The notes beneath the pieces were generated by a model that was given only the letters and a program-made list of their open reading frames with translations, was not told the DNA's origin and did not search any database. Shown here piece after piece: positions 33,300-45,067 of a stretch of 64,000 bases of DNA. Every line of letters begins with the position of its first letter. Position 1 is the first letter of the stretch. Both the position numbers and the translations under genes were made by a program. Origin of the DNA: Lucifuga dentata (taxonomy: Eukaryota > Chordata > Actinopteri > Ophidiiformes > Bythitidae); assembly GCA_014773175.1 (NCBI GenBank), contig VXCM01001525.1, forward strand, positions 2,791 to 66,790. The letters run 5' to 3'.

Positions 33300-33645
33300 A
33301 AGAGGAAATAAATATATACAGAAATAAAAAAAAATCAAGAAATACATAATAAATATGGTCATGAATAAATACAGAAATGAATGCTAAAGGAAATAAATAA
33401 ATGGGGGAATAAATGAGTACAAAAATGAATGATTAAGGAAATAAATAAATAGTGAAATAAATAAATGCATAAATATCCATTTGTTCATTAGTTTTATTTA
33501 TAAATGTATTTATTTATGTGCACGAGTAAATACATGTATTTTGTATTGCAATGATATTTATTTATGTGTATTAATTTATTTATTGAGTATTGATTATGTA
33601 TTAATTTATTTATTAATTAATTTATTTATTTATTATTTTGGCAGT
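33300..33645. repeat. AT-rich symmetric block: AAATAAAT then ATTTATTT
   Basis: The left half (33300-33470) is built of GAAATAAATAAAT-type units on the plus strand. The right half (33480-33645) is built of ATTTATTTATT units, their complement. The whole could fold back on itself. It ends near TTTTGGCAG, which may be an element terminus, but I cannot match it to a left end. Confidence 0.7.
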
Positions 33646-34612
33646 TTCAGGCTTCCATACATTTGGGATCCATGTTCGGTTCTAGGGGAATAGTTAACTA
33701 GGCTATTAAAATACAATGCATCTTAGGCATTTGTATTTATACAGGCTTGTGTTTTTGGGCACTAATGAGCTGGAGGCTGAAAGGAGTAGGAGGTTAACCT
33801 GTCTCAGAGAACAGGAAGTGGAATTGCAGGGAGTTGGACTTTGGCACTGATCATTACGGCTGGCAAATCCCTCCTGTTATTTTTTAATGGCAGTGGTAGC
33901 AGGCTGAGGGGTTGTTGTTGTGTGGGTTCACAGGCCTCCAGGTTTGTGTCTCACATGTCCAATTAAAAAAAGTCAATCTATGATTACATATCAGCAGAGG
34001 TCTCAGGTGAAAATGCTTAATGTCCCCAATGACATGAGCCTCAGCACTGGTTTGTTGATTATGTTTCAGTACTTTCTTGTCAGTTTCTTTGTCAGTCTCT
34101 GTTAGCAGGGATCTCAGAAGTCCCTTTCAGACATCATTTTGTTACTTGGCTGGCAATTTAACACTTCAGCCTCATATTTGAAAAGGATCCCAAATCACTT
34201 TTCCCTAAAAGTAGCACTGGCATTTTTACGAGGCACAGTCAGGTTGCCAGCAAAGGCACGCATGAGATCAGGATGCTCTGACATTGGAGATTTTTGTGTG
34301 GAGACAAATCATGAGAGACTTGGAAGTGATGCATCTTTCACACATCTTTCATACATGATAAAATGGCTGGAAATTGTGTCTGATGTGGAAATTAGAGAGC
34401 TGCTCTGCAACTCTCCAGCCATCCTGAAGATGAGATAAGCAGACAGCTAAATGGCACCGTGAGAAATGCTGCTGTGTAACTGATTCCTGCATTACCTGGA
34501 TCTGGCATGGCAGATGTCAGATATCGTGCGAAAATTGTGCCTCTATTCATAAAGGTCCTGGCATGTTTGAACAGAGCCTTTATGGCACTTTTCCATAAAG
34601 GAGATCTTTGCC
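33646..34612. other. No gene recognised
   Basis: The 99-codon frame at 34139-34438 has no recognisable domain. No repeat family is identified. Confidence 0.4.
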
Positions 34613-35231
34613 ATAAAGGCCCATACCACCCAATTTGCATGTTTGAGCCTAATATATTCAATTTTCATACATGTAATGTTACTGACAATCATTTCACAAA
34701 GCATACTACTGGAACGGTGGTTTCAGTTCATTCTGGTATGCTATTAAAATCAACTTGTTGATACTTTAAACATTCTTGGATAGGTAATCCATCACNCATT
34801 CTGGTATGCTATTAAAATCAACTTGTTGATACTTTAAACATTCTTGGATAGGTAATCCATCACCATGAACAAGATGTGTATTCAGGGTTTTTTTCGAAGT
34901 TACATAGTTTTAGTGTTTAAGCGCAATAAAAAGCGCGGAGTGAATGTATGACTCCACTGGGGAATATAGTCCCAAAAGACCTGCGTTCATCAAAAAATTT
35001 AAACGACCGTGACTTCATAATTTTGTGTAACTATTACCAGGTGAAACATGGATTTTTAAGGTGGGTGTATCACTTGAATATTTGATTTTGAAAGATTAAG
35101 AGGTTTTGCAAAATATCAGGAAAGCTGAAATATGGTTTTATCCTTTGGGAAATGATAGTTAGTAACATTACGTGTATGAAAATTGAATATATTAGGCTCA
35201 AACATGCAAAATGGATGGCATAGTCCTTTAA
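34613..35231 (+). mobile_element. TTAA inverted-repeat element, subfamily 2, copy 10 (with join artefact)
   Basis: Left end CATAAAGGCCCATACCACC, right end GGATGGCATAGTCCTTTAA. Subfamily-2 markers TTTAAGCGCAATAAAAAGCG and GGGGAATATAGTCCC are intact. The 67 bp 34729-34795 are repeated after the N at 34796, so the true element is about 550 bp. Confidence 0.9.
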
Positions 35232-35324
35232 CAGATAGGTGATGCCAGCAATTTAACAGATTCTACATCTGAAAGGGACTAAAATCTCATAGAACTTGTG
35301 GAAATCTGTGTGTGTTAAATAGCA

Positions 35325-35470
35325 GATGGAGTACTCAAATCCTTTACGTACATAAAAGTAGCAATACCACAATATAAAAATCTGTAATAATTACAAGTAA
35401 AACATCTGCGTTAAGTTTTTAACTTGAGAAAAAAAAAGTATTAGCAGTAAAATTTAGTTTCAGTATTTGG
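35325..35470. repeat. Interspersed repeat of the 'CTTTACTTAAGTA' type
   Basis: GTACTCAAATCCTTTACGTAC, AAAAGTAGCAATACC, AATTACAAGTAAAAC and AAAGTATTAGCAGTAAAA are the block order of a common fish interspersed repeat. Related pieces are at 54275 and 56885. Confidence 0.5.
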
Positions 35471-35870
35471 TGTATGTCCACTTTTGGACATTTTTGTGTT
35501 TTCAGAAGGAAATGAAGGAAAGAAAGAATCAAGGTCAAATGAAAGAAAATTACCAAAGAAGGAAAGAAGGAAACACAAAAGGAATCCAGAAATGTACCAA
35601 CTAAGCAGTAAAGAAAAGTGAAAGAAGAAAAAAAATGAAGAAATGAATGATATGTGGATATCTGGATGGAAAATATTAATTAACTATAGTGAGAAAGGAC
35701 ATTTACACACATACCGCATGCATAGATTTACACCCACAGTCGCATCTTCTCTGCATCTTAATCATCGTTTCCATAAGCATATTAACACATACAAAGATTC
35801 TAGCATTTTTTCCTATATTTGTTCAGCTGCTGAGGTTCATGATCATGACTGCCACAGGAAAAATGCAAAT

Positions 35871-35923
<53 letters not shown>
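35871..35923. repeat. (ATC)n microsatellite
   Basis: About 17 ATC/TCA trinucleotides. The Ile-run and Ser-run frames across it are artefacts. Confidence 0.96.
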
Positions 35924-37717
35924 TATCTAACAACACCAGGACCATAAGTGGAATTACTGTTTTTGCCATTAAAAAATAGCTGGACAGCTTTAGTACCGTT
36001 TAGAGGAAAAGCTCAGCATGCAAGAGTAAACCCTATGATTCATTCTGATCTTTATTCATGTCCTCATTTCTGTCTCTCCCTCTCAATTTATCTCTTGTTT
36101 CTGCAACCCTGTGGTGTCTGACATCTTTATTAGACACTGCATTGAGGCGCTTGGCTTGTCACTCTCAATAACATTATTAGTAAATCATTTTACTGGTTCT
36201 CTGAGAGTTTGTTGGAGGGGAACTGGCTGTCTCCAGTTGGACACGCGACTGGAAAAGTGAAAAGCTGCTGCTACTAGCAACTATTTTGTGCAGTTTGGAC
36301 TTTAAAGGAGACGTGAATAAAGTGCAACTTAACACTGGCTGAAAATCTTGTTTTTGCTGACCTGTACTGGTTAAAGTTCTCACCTTGCTCAGCAGAGGTG
36401 TGACAAGCTTTCAGCCAGAAGAGCTCTTTAAATGTCACAGTGAATACTGAAGACACCAGCAGTACATTGTGACATCACAGAGACAACAAAGGTTTAAAAA
36501 TGGACCCAAAATGAATAAAACTCCGTGGAAATCTGTATTTGTGTCTGTATTATACTACACATTTTTTCAAATTAATTTCACAGTGTCTTGATCATGTCTG
36601 TGCTGATTAGAAGTGACATTGCACTCAGAGAGACAAAGATTCAGACGTGCAATCGGGTGTAAATGCACACTGACAACTCTCCTTTAACACCCCATTAATG
36701 ACAGATTACACGCCATTGGACGACTGCTTTTCACACTTAATGGATAGGGGAGCGCTGCAGGGAGTCCGAACTAACACGTAACACTAATGAAGTGAAAATG
36801 CAGGACCAAAATAGCTCAAAGAAGTGATATGTGTGTGCATATGTTTGTGAGTCAGGTATAAAGGCACATAGAGACGCCTAGCGATTGTGTATATGTGTGT
36901 GTGTATTTTGAAATATTGCACGGCTCCTTTTACAAGAACAGAAACAAGCATCATGGTGCGTTTTTTATGTCAGCAGCTAAGTTTAATGAAGCAAAGCACA
37001 GCAGCACGGCGATCACAGAATTATTGAATTTTTTAATAACCTTCCGTCAAATCTCGCATGACAGCATGCACATTGTCCTTATGGCAGTCATAATGTTTTG
37101 TGTACTTGGCAGACAAAATTAAGCCATCCATCTAAAGAGTTTGAGGGGACAAGTTGATTTTACAGTTTATATACAAGACAAGAGAATAATGCAAAGGCAT
37201 GCCAAAGTTGTTTTGAGGAGTATTCAAATCTTTTTCTCATGTAATTTATTAAGAACATAATGGAAAAATACTCCAATGTCCTGAGAACACAATTTTCTCC
37301 ACAAATCTCATCTGAAACCAGACTTTCTGTAGAAGTTTGCTGTCCACAAATCCATCATTTAATTTGAATAAATGCCTGGTTACAGCATAATAAGTCACAG
37401 GTTGCTACAGTGTGAATATTGAAAATAATATGCGATCAAATTGTATCTGAAAACCATCTGGCTTGGATGAAATTACGACACTTTCACATTAATCACATGA
37501 AGTTCGGCCAAAGCTTGTAACATAATTTTTTTTTCCCTCTGAAAGCAGAAGTTATGATTGATTTTCTACCTGAGGTATAAGCAGAAGAGGTGTGAAATAG
37601 TTCAGCTTTGGTTTACAAAAAGAGTTAAAAAAAACAAACACCTTTAATTTGTGAATTGATTAATTTGTAATTTGTGAAGCAAATGAAGCTTATATGAAAT
37701 TTTTACATGAGGCATGT
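35924..37717. other. No gene recognised
   Basis: About 1.8 kb without a recognised repeat or gene, including small frames on both strands without motifs. Confidence 0.4.
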
Positions 37718-37944
37718 GAAAATGCCATACCGGTGATTTTGAATGTTTGCATCCAATAAATACAACCTGCATACATGTTATATTACTGCCAACCACTTTT
37801 CCAAAATATATACTGGAACAGTAAATTTTAGAATTGTTTTTCCTACCATCCAGCTGCACTGGTTTCAGTTCATTCCAGTACGCTACTAAAATAAACTTAG
37901 AGACTTTAAATGTCTTGAGATAAATAATCCACCACAACAAACCA
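37718..37944 (+). mobile_element. TTAA inverted-repeat element, subfamily 1, left-half copy 11
   Basis: Begins AAAATGCCATACCGGTGATTT, runs through GTTTTTCCTACCATCCAG and CATTCCAGTACGCTACTA, and stops after AATAATCCACCACAAC. The right half is missing. The left TTAA has decayed. Confidence 0.85.
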
Positions 37945-38295
37945 CACACCCTTATTACTTATTACTTTTGTTGCTTGTGAGACCTGCTGACAATGAAACT
38001 CATCCTATAATCCATAAAACTTTGGGGACTTCAGTCATTATTACTTACAAATTGACTGAACTATTATATCCAATTAAAATCTTGTGTGTTTGAACAGTTG
38101 GTATGTATTAAGAAGTTCTACATCTCCGTTTTATGCCTCTGTGGAAACCATACACTTTCAGAAACAATTACATTAGATTGCATATATACAGAAAATCGGC
38201 TCAGATCAGAAGCATTGTGGCAGGGAAATTTTTAAAGAATTTGAGAAGAGGTTCAAAACATTGGTTATTAGCAGCTTGAATCGAAAAATATCAGT

Positions 38296-38776
38296 TTATC
38301 ATTCTGTTTTAGATTTATCAGAGGTGACAGGTGTGGTATACATCATTGTATTTTAAATCAGAAAGTTGGCTGGCCCTCTCTCAGAGAAAGACATGAAAAA
38401 CATCTATTTATTTATAAAGCCATTATTGAAACTTTACCATTTCAAATATCATCATTGTTAAATTTCATACACGTTCCAGCGATTGGCTCTTCGCATTCAC
38501 ACGATTTGGGTAAAACTGCTTAGTTACGCTGCTCTGTCTCATGGAATAAATTGCAATGCTCTTTAAAACTCAAAACTCCTGTCAGTTTAAATCAATTGTC
38601 TGCAATTGTTTTAAATGACTGTTTTACTTCTTATTTTATGATCTGTCTTGTTCCCTTAAATTTGTCATTTTGTTTGTCTTTTTTCATCTCTGTCTGTGTG
38701 ATCTTGACATCATTGTAAATGAGGGCAAACCCTCAATGATTCTGGAGAAATAAATAAATAAAGGTTTGAATGAATA
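38296..38776 (+). mobile_element. 3' end of a non-LTR retrotransposon (LINE) remnant
   Basis: Plus-strand reading gives short conceptual fragments such as FIYKAI and a tail with GAGGGCAAACCCTCAATG followed by AATAAATAAATAAAGG and a GAATGAAT end. This looks like the C-terminal ORF2 and 3' tail of a fish LINE. Stops and frameshifts are frequent. The clade cannot be assigned by eye. Confidence 0.5.
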
Positions 38777-39126
38777 TCTGCCGTTATCCTCTGACGGAAT
38801 GCATCGTGAACAACTTTACATGAGATTTGGCATGTAACACATGGGGAAAATAAGCACTAACAGAATCATTATCGTCTCCCACTTCCACCGGAGATTCAGC
38901 AGTGTGTTTGTGTGTAAGAACCAATGTCTGGATGCTTGTTTTTCTAGACCTTGTTAAGCCAAGATATCGCTGCTGCCTGCAGGCTTTAACTTGTTGCTAG
39001 ATGATGCTGGAACAAGCAGATAGCAGCCCGTTAATGGTCAAGAACGCAGACCTGTCGCTATGGGAAAAATATAATTATCATTGATAAAAAAAAAAGAATG
39101 GAGTTTTGAAATTTTAATACTACAAG

Positions 39127-40160
39127 TTGTTCTCACTATATATGCTTCCTCTAGGTGATATCATCAGGGAACATAAGGTTAGCTTCCGTGGCTATGCTGA
39201 TGATACACAATTGTATATATCTGTTGAGCTGAGTGATGTAGATGCCCTAAGCTCCCTCACTACCTGCCTATCAGCAATAAATAAATGGATGAATAATTAC
39301 TTTTTTAAAACTAAATGAGGATAAGACAGAAATTCTATTATCTAAAAGGGATGAGGTGCTCAAAGCACTTGGTAATCTGACTTCCTGGATCAAACCAGAA
39401 GTAACAAGTCTGGGTGTTATTTTAGACTCTGACTTAAGTTTAATGTCCCGTATAAACAAAGTGACCAAGGTGGCATTCTTTTACCTCAGAAACATTGCCA
39501 AGGTACAGCCATTTCTGGCCCAGCAAGATGCTGAAAAATTAATTCATGCAAAAAACAAAAAACAAAAACAAAGAGAACATGTCACTTCCACCTTAGCTAC
39601 ATTGCACTGACTTCCTGTATCTTCTAGAAATGATTTTAAGGTCCTTCGACTTGTATACAAAGCTCTCAACAGCATAGGACCAGCCTACATCACAGATTCC
39701 CTGTCGTCCTTTAGGAGCCCTTAGATCCTCTACTGCTGGCTTTCTAAATACTCAAAACCCCGCCAAAATAAAACTGGAGATGCAGCTTTTTTCAGCTACG
39801 CTTCCAAACTGTGGAACACCTTACCCAAAGACATCAGAGAGGCAGGCTGTTGAAATTTTTAAATGCCGTTTAAAAACATACCTTTTTAATTGAGCCTTTT
39901 TCCAGCACCACTTCTCACAACGTGTGTGCCTCACATGGAGTCCCACATGATGTTTTTAATTGATCTGTTATGCCTTTAAAGGTCTTTTTATTCGTTGATC
40001 TTTTAAATGGCTTGCTTTCTCTGGAACGCTAAGGACTGTATTTTTACCTGTACTTTTTAATTTAATTTGTGTTCCTGTTTTTGTTTCTTTTCTAAATGTA
40101 AAACACTTTGAGCTACATGTGGTGTGTATGAAAGGTACAAATAAAGTTTATAATTATATT
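39127..40160 (+). pseudogene. L2-like LINE reverse transcriptase remnant with 3' tail
   Basis: The first frame contains FSLYMLPLGDIIR and the RT catalytic box YADDTQLYI (YADD at 39193-39204). These are characteristic of L2-type LINEs of fish. After a frameshift near 39306 come LNEDKTEIL and LGVILDSDLSLMSRINKVTKV-like text, then a deletion: about 50 codons between EKLIHA and REHVTS are replaced by an A-rich CAAAAAAC filler at about 39550. Beyond a TGA at 39608, traces such as VYKALNSIGPAYI and LWNTLPKDIREA lead to the 3' UTR ending AATAAAG. Upstream RT domains are absent. It is dead and 5'-truncated. Confidence 0.85.
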
Positions 40161-40699
40161 ACAAATAGAATTTTCATAGTTTGCAAATGGTGCAACCTTC
40201 TTTCTACTCAAACATGTAGCTGGTGCCCCAGAAAACAAGTAAGTGTAGTAAATTACTGAATGGTGTATCCACTTTCCTTCTGTACTTGGACGTTACTTAA
40301 GTTACGTAAGTTACCCAGAAATCCTTGTGACAAACCTAGGTGAAAAGCTTCAAGGCTGCTGGAGAAGCACAGAAATGCAGCGAGACAGCTGCCTAATGGG
40401 GCGTTAAATGGCTGCATCCTTTATTAAAAAACAAAACATGTCTTCAGGCTGCCTTTCATTTTGGTTAATTTTTATATTTTAATTTTCTGGCTTCTGCCTC
40501 TTCTACGATGGATTCTGGTCCTTAAACCCTGATTTCCACCTTAAGTTTTATCTCATTGTAACATTGTTACTTTTAAAAAACAACAAAATTAATGACTACT
40601 GTGTATTTGCTTGTTCTAGCACTTTATTTTAGCTGTATGATGTTTATGCTCAGAGAATTATTCAAACCCAACTCCATATTTTTGTGGAGGCAAGATTCA
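40161..40699. other. No feature recognised
   Basis: AT-rich sequence between two retroelement-like tails. A short GTTACTTAAGTTACGTAAG cluster (about 40290-40312) may be a trace of the fish 'ACTTAAGTAA' repeat. Confidence 0.35.
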
Positions 40700-41050
40700 A
40701 TATTCTCAAGTTTCAAGTTTCAAAGGTTATTTGTCACATGCAGCCATACAAGTACAAGAGCAGTGAAATGCTTTTTCTGGTATGTTCCCCGACTGTGCTT
40801 CTTAGTAAAAAATAAAAAAAATAAACAGCATACACATCTAATAAAACAGCATAAAATAAGTAGGCAACAGGAGCATAAAATGAGAATTTGAGGTGTATAG
40901 TATATAGACTATTTACAACCGAAACCAGTAGGAGATGTACATGAGTATCGATAAATATGTGCAAAGTAGTACTGTACATAGTGCAAAAGCAGCTACGGGT
41001 AATTGTCCATAGTCTTGTATATACATAGTGCAATATTCTGGATGTATTTT
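40700..41050 (+). repeat. Fish interspersed repeat with 'TTATTTGTCACATGC' start
   Basis: TCAAGTTTCAAGTTTCAAAGG, TTATTTGTCACATGCAGCC and GCAGTGAAATGCTTTTTC followed by several TAAACAGC/ACATAGTGCAA units. This block order is seen in LINE-3'-tail-derived repeats of fish. The open frames on both strands (99 codons each) are inside it and are not genes. Confidence 0.55.
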
Positions 41051-41126
41051 GGACAAAAGTGGAGCAATGTCACATTCTGACACCTTCACCTTTGTTCACT
41101 TTATATGATAAACTTGGCAATTCCAT

Positions 41127-41506
41127 TTAAAGGACCATACTGATGGTTTTGCATGTTTGCACCCAATGCTACCCCAAAAAATATTACCTGCATTACCACC
41201 AACCAGGGGCATGCACAGAATTTTTATGGGGGCTGAAACCAATTACTGAAGGACTGACTGATTGAGTTACATCACGTGGTTCTCTATGATGGATTACTTA
41301 TCTCATTTCTAGTCTCTACAAATTGAGTTTTATAGCATACTGGAATTAACTGAAACCAATGGCCATCTGGAATGTAGGAAAAACTATTTAAAAATATATT
41401 GCTCCTGTAATATTTTTTTTAGATTAATGGTTCACTGTACTGTAACATGTATGCGAGTAGTATTTATTTGGCTAAAACATGCCAAACCACTGGTATGGTC
41501 CTTTAA
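41127..41506 (-). mobile_element. TTAA inverted-repeat element, copy 12, with nested hAT-like scrap
   Basis: Left end TTAAAGGACCATACTGATGG, right end CACTGGTATGGTCCTTTAA. About 80 bp inside, the text changes to CAGGGGCATGCACAGAATTTTT, resembling a hAT terminus, and returns to reverse-orientation element text at GATGGATTACTTATC. The element is therefore internally replaced and shortened. Confidence 0.85.
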
Positions 41507-41640
41507 AGAGAGGTTTTATAAATGGCAGGCTATGGATATAAGAAGACTATTCTGAATTCCCTGCGTTTCAGTTGAGGAGCTGTTTAGTTACGTGGTGAAA
41601 AGTCTGCTTTAGTTTCATACCTGGAGCAGATTTCCTGCTG
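41507..41640. repeat. Flank shared with 46359-46630 (local duplication)
   Basis: GGCAGGCTATGGATATAA and TAGTTTCATACCTGGAGC recur after the end of copy 16 as GGCAGGCTATGGATATAA and TAGATTCACACCTGGAGC. Copies 12 and 16 also share the unusual TTTGGCTAAAACAT terminal variant, so element and flank were duplicated together. Confidence 0.65.
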
Positions 41641-41817
41641 AGAGGAAGCAGTAACCTGCTGCTGAAGCTTGCATGTATTCAGGGACGTAAAAAGGAGTGG
41701 GACCATACAGAGCTCTAAAGGTGATCAAAGGCAGTGAATTGCAGCTTATTGTGGTATATATTGTTATCACTGGAATGACAATTTAGAGTTTTGCTGTATG
41801 TATACTACTGAAAACTA

Positions 41818-42572
41818 TTAAAGGACATTACCAGCAATTTTGCACTTTTGATCCCAATATATAATATACAGTAAACATGTTATGTTACAGACAACTAGTT
41901 CCTAAAATATACTACTTGGGGGTAAATATTAGAATTGTTTTTCCTACTTTCCAGACTGCCATGTTTGCAGTTTCAAATCAAATCAAATCAACTTTATTGT
42001 CCGCCTTTGCAACCCAAAGGTGGAAATTTGTCTTTGGATTGCAACATAAGTTAACAACTGACTTTGGATAATACAAAAAGTAAATAGACACTAATTGTAC
42101 ATAAGTACCTTTAAAAAACAATTACATCACAGATAAAAAGATTACATCACAGGTAAAAAGTGCTAAGTGCTGGGAGAAGACTGATTTGATCTGTCTATTG
42201 GTTGCTGATTACTGATTTAACTGTTTTATGGCAAATGGGATGAATAATTTTTTTTATAGATGTTTTAGAAGTTTATTGGAGTTTATGCTATTGAAATCAA
42301 CCATTCCTTCTACATTCTACATTCTGACGTGCGTGTTAGCAGGCAAAACATTGAATTTTAAGGTGTGTGTATCACCTGAACATTTGATTTTGAAAGATTN
42401 GTGTTAGCAGGCAAAACATTGAATTTTAAGGTGTGTGTATCACCTGAACATTTGATTTTGAAAGATTACAGGATTTGGCAAAATGACAGGAAAACTAAAA
42501 TACGGTGTTATGTTATGTAAATTATCAGTAATGAAATGTGTATGCAGGTAGTATTTATTGGTGTGGTTCTTA
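41818..42572 (+). mobile_element. TTAA inverted-repeat element, copy 13, with insertion and join artefact
   Basis: Left end TTAAAGGACATTACCAGC and right end GTATTTATTGGTGTGGTTCTTAA. The element is interrupted at about 41970 by another repeat and resumes near 42285 (GCTATTGAAATCAACC). The 67 bp 42333-42399 are duplicated after the N at 42400, so length is inflated by 68. Confidence 0.82.
41970..42284 (+). repeat. LINE-tail-like repeat nested in TTAA element copy 13
   Basis: Starts with CAAATCAAATCAAATCAAC then TTTATTGTCC and AAAGGTGGAAATTTGTCTTTGG, a form seen in fish retroposon 3' tails. It splits element copy 13, so it inserted later. Confidence 0.6.
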
Positions 42573-43478
42573 AAGTCAAAGTCACTTTTTGTGATTGTCA
42601 AAGACAAAGATCACGACATTAGAAGTGTGAGAGTGTAGATCATCTAAAGATTCTTCTCACAGTCAGCGGCCAGTCTTGTAAGTGTCTTATTGATTTAACT
42701 GCCAAAGAGAATCACTGCAGCCTTTGAAAGCTGGCGGGAGCTCATCTCAGACGCTGCACAACCTGCTGCTGCAGAATCATATCAGATCACATCAAACACG
42801 CATTCAACCAGCCAACAGCTCGTTCCATTATTCTCTAATCATCTGGATACATGGTTTGAAATAATATCAAGAAAGTATTTGCAGTTATCACCATTGAGAT
42901 CTTATTTACCATTTGGTTATTCTTTTTTAATTCATGGCGGTTCTTCACGTCCAACAGAAGATCTTTTTAAACAGCTGCTGAGGTTGTTTTGTTCAGGTCT
43001 GAATCAGTCAGTATGTTTACACACACGACCGCTCAGAAGTGTGGAATCAACTAGTGATTTTCACATAGAATCAATGTTTATGTATGTATGTATGTATAAA
43101 ATGATGCTATATGTCTGTTAGTATTTTGCACCTACAGGTTTAAAATAATTTGCAAGAAGCTGTAAAAAATTAAGATATTTTACAATTGTCCAGAATCATG
43201 ATTCCAAATTCATGTGGAGAAGCTGTATGTGGTTCCAGAGATTATTAGGAAATTCTAGATTATTCCCTGATGCTCTAGAAACTGATGCCTCATATTTACA
43301 AAGCAGAGATTAAATCTCAGTGGATACTTTGATGAGAAATCACTAAAATACTGTTATTTAACACTTAAAAACTTTTTTCCCCCAAATATTTGAAATACTG
43401 AATAAAACAGCTTGAAGTACTTTGGTGTTTGTTTCACATTTCAAAAACGCTATTATTGAATATAATAGCAAGAACTAC
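42573..43478. other. No gene recognised
   Basis: The 80-codon frame at 42879-43121 has no motif. A short TGTATGTATGTATGTA tract lies at about 43080. Confidence 0.4.
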
Positions 43479-43652
43479 TTAAATGACCATACCAGCCATT
43501 TTGCATGTTTGAGCCTAATATATTAAATTTCCATACGTGTAACGTTACTGACAATCATTTCCCAAAGCGTACTACTGGAACGGTGAGTTAATTATTTTTT
43601 TTCCAGATTGCCATTGGTTTCAGTTCATTCTGGTACTTTATTACAATCAACT
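43479..43652 (+). mobile_element. TTAA inverted-repeat element, subfamily 2, left-half copy 14
   Basis: Begins TTAAATGACCATACCAGCC and runs to TTACAATCAACTTG, where it changes abruptly into repeat R2. Confidence 0.85.
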
Positions 43653-43770
43653 TGCACGTCCTTGGGTCCTGAGCAATGAACCTGCCAAATATCAGCTTCA
43701 TACAGTGCCGGATTCTAGAGATATTGGTGCCACAGACAGACAAAGATTCCTGTATTTATAGTTAGATTAT
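43653..43770 (-). repeat. Dispersed repeat family R2, copy 3
   Basis: GCACGTCCTTGGGTCCTGAGC, CTGCCAAATATCAGCTTC and TTCTAGAGATATTGGTGCC match 6605-6720. It joins directly to a half TTAA element on its left. Confidence 0.7.
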
Positions 43771-43876
43771 AGTCAGATGAATACCTCACAGAACTCTGGT
43801 TTGTTTTGTAGTACTGTATATCAGAGGTCGATTCAGCCAGACTAAATCACACGTGTGAAAACACCCCTACTCACAC

Positions 43877-44319
43877 TTACTGAGAACCATTTTCCAAAAC
43901 ATAAAACTGTATTTTAGTTTTCGTGTTATTTTGCCAAATCCCCTAACCTTTCAAAATCAAATGTTCAAGTGATACACCCACCTTAAAATTCAGTGTTTCA
44001 CCTGCTAACATGTATATCTAAATGTCTTCTCCTGGAACTATATTCCCTGGCGGAGACATACATTTTCTTCTGTACAGCTCCGTGTTGGATTGGATAAATG
44101 AAGTTATGTCAACAAAAAATTGTGATAGATTACTTATCTCAAGCATGTTTCAAGTCTCTTAAAATTTATTTTTATAGTATACTGGAATGAACCGAAACCA
44201 GTGGGAGTAGGAAAAACAATTCTAAGATTTACTGCTCAAATGGTTGGAGGTAAGCTAACGTGTATGTGGGTTGTATTTATTGAGCTCAAACATGCAAAAC
44301 CATTAGTGTGGTCCTTTAA
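43877..44319 (-). mobile_element. TTAA inverted-repeat element, subfamily 1, copy 15 (left end lost)
   Basis: Starts inside the left arm at TTACTGAGAACCATTTTCC. It contains CCCACCTTAAAATTCAGTG, CTGGAACTATATTCCCTGG and ends CCATTAGTGTGGTCCTTTAA. The outermost left 80 bp are missing. Confidence 0.88.
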
Positions 44320-45067
44320 GAATGGAGGAGTATGAAGCAATTGGGGCTCATATTTTAAGGGTTTTGTGAGAAAGCAGATATTTGCACACATAGCAGGCCA
44401 TTTATTTAGCTGGAGGGAGCATCCTCACAGCTCTATTGCTGCTTTGGTTTATTTCCTTTGGGATTTCACTTTATGCTTCATTCTTCTTTCAGTTTATCCC
44501 TGTTCTCGCTCAGAATGATAAACCGAACGGAGACTCCTCTTTCACATGCTGATATGCTGTAAATACACCACACATGCCTTTGCCTTGTGTACGTATGAGA
44601 CACGTGGCGTGGGCGCTGATGGAGTTGACATTTTGAAGGAACAGCGAGCTTCGGGTGGCATGGCTGTAGCGACACAGAGGTACGGTTCTGTCTCTCTGCT
44701 GGGGGGCATGTGTCACCGGGTTGCTGCCATACTGCTGATTATACATAATGTTGGCTCAAAAAAAGTGAAAAACATCAGAAGAACACAGCAGGAAAAGAAA
44801 TCAATGTCTCAACCCATAACAGTATTGCAGCAGGCTGGGGTGGGNGGGGGTTAGATAGATGACTATTTCTGTACAGCAGACTAACAAGCTGTCGATGTGC
44901 AACTACCCCATCATAGGAAATATCATGCAGTCAACTCGACAAGTTCCTTTGACTACTCAGACTGCGTTTCCCTTCTTTTTCTCTCCTTCAGCTAACAGAC
45001 ATTGACTTTAAATAGATAGAAAACTCGTTTGAGGAAGTCCGATTCATGTGAGTATAAACAAGAGTGT
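44320..45067. other. No gene recognised; N at 44845
   Basis: Overlapping frames on both strands (44478-44854) show no domain. The last 90 bp before the N (44753-44843) are duplicated at 46466-46556. Confidence 0.45.
44753..44843. repeat. About 90-bp segment duplicated at 46466-46556
   Basis: AAAAAAAGTGAAAAACATC through CAGGAAAAGAAATCAATG and TTGCAGCAGGCTGGGGTGGG is nearly identical to 46466-46556, with only a few differences visible. The contig join at 44845 lies at its right edge. Confidence 0.85.
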
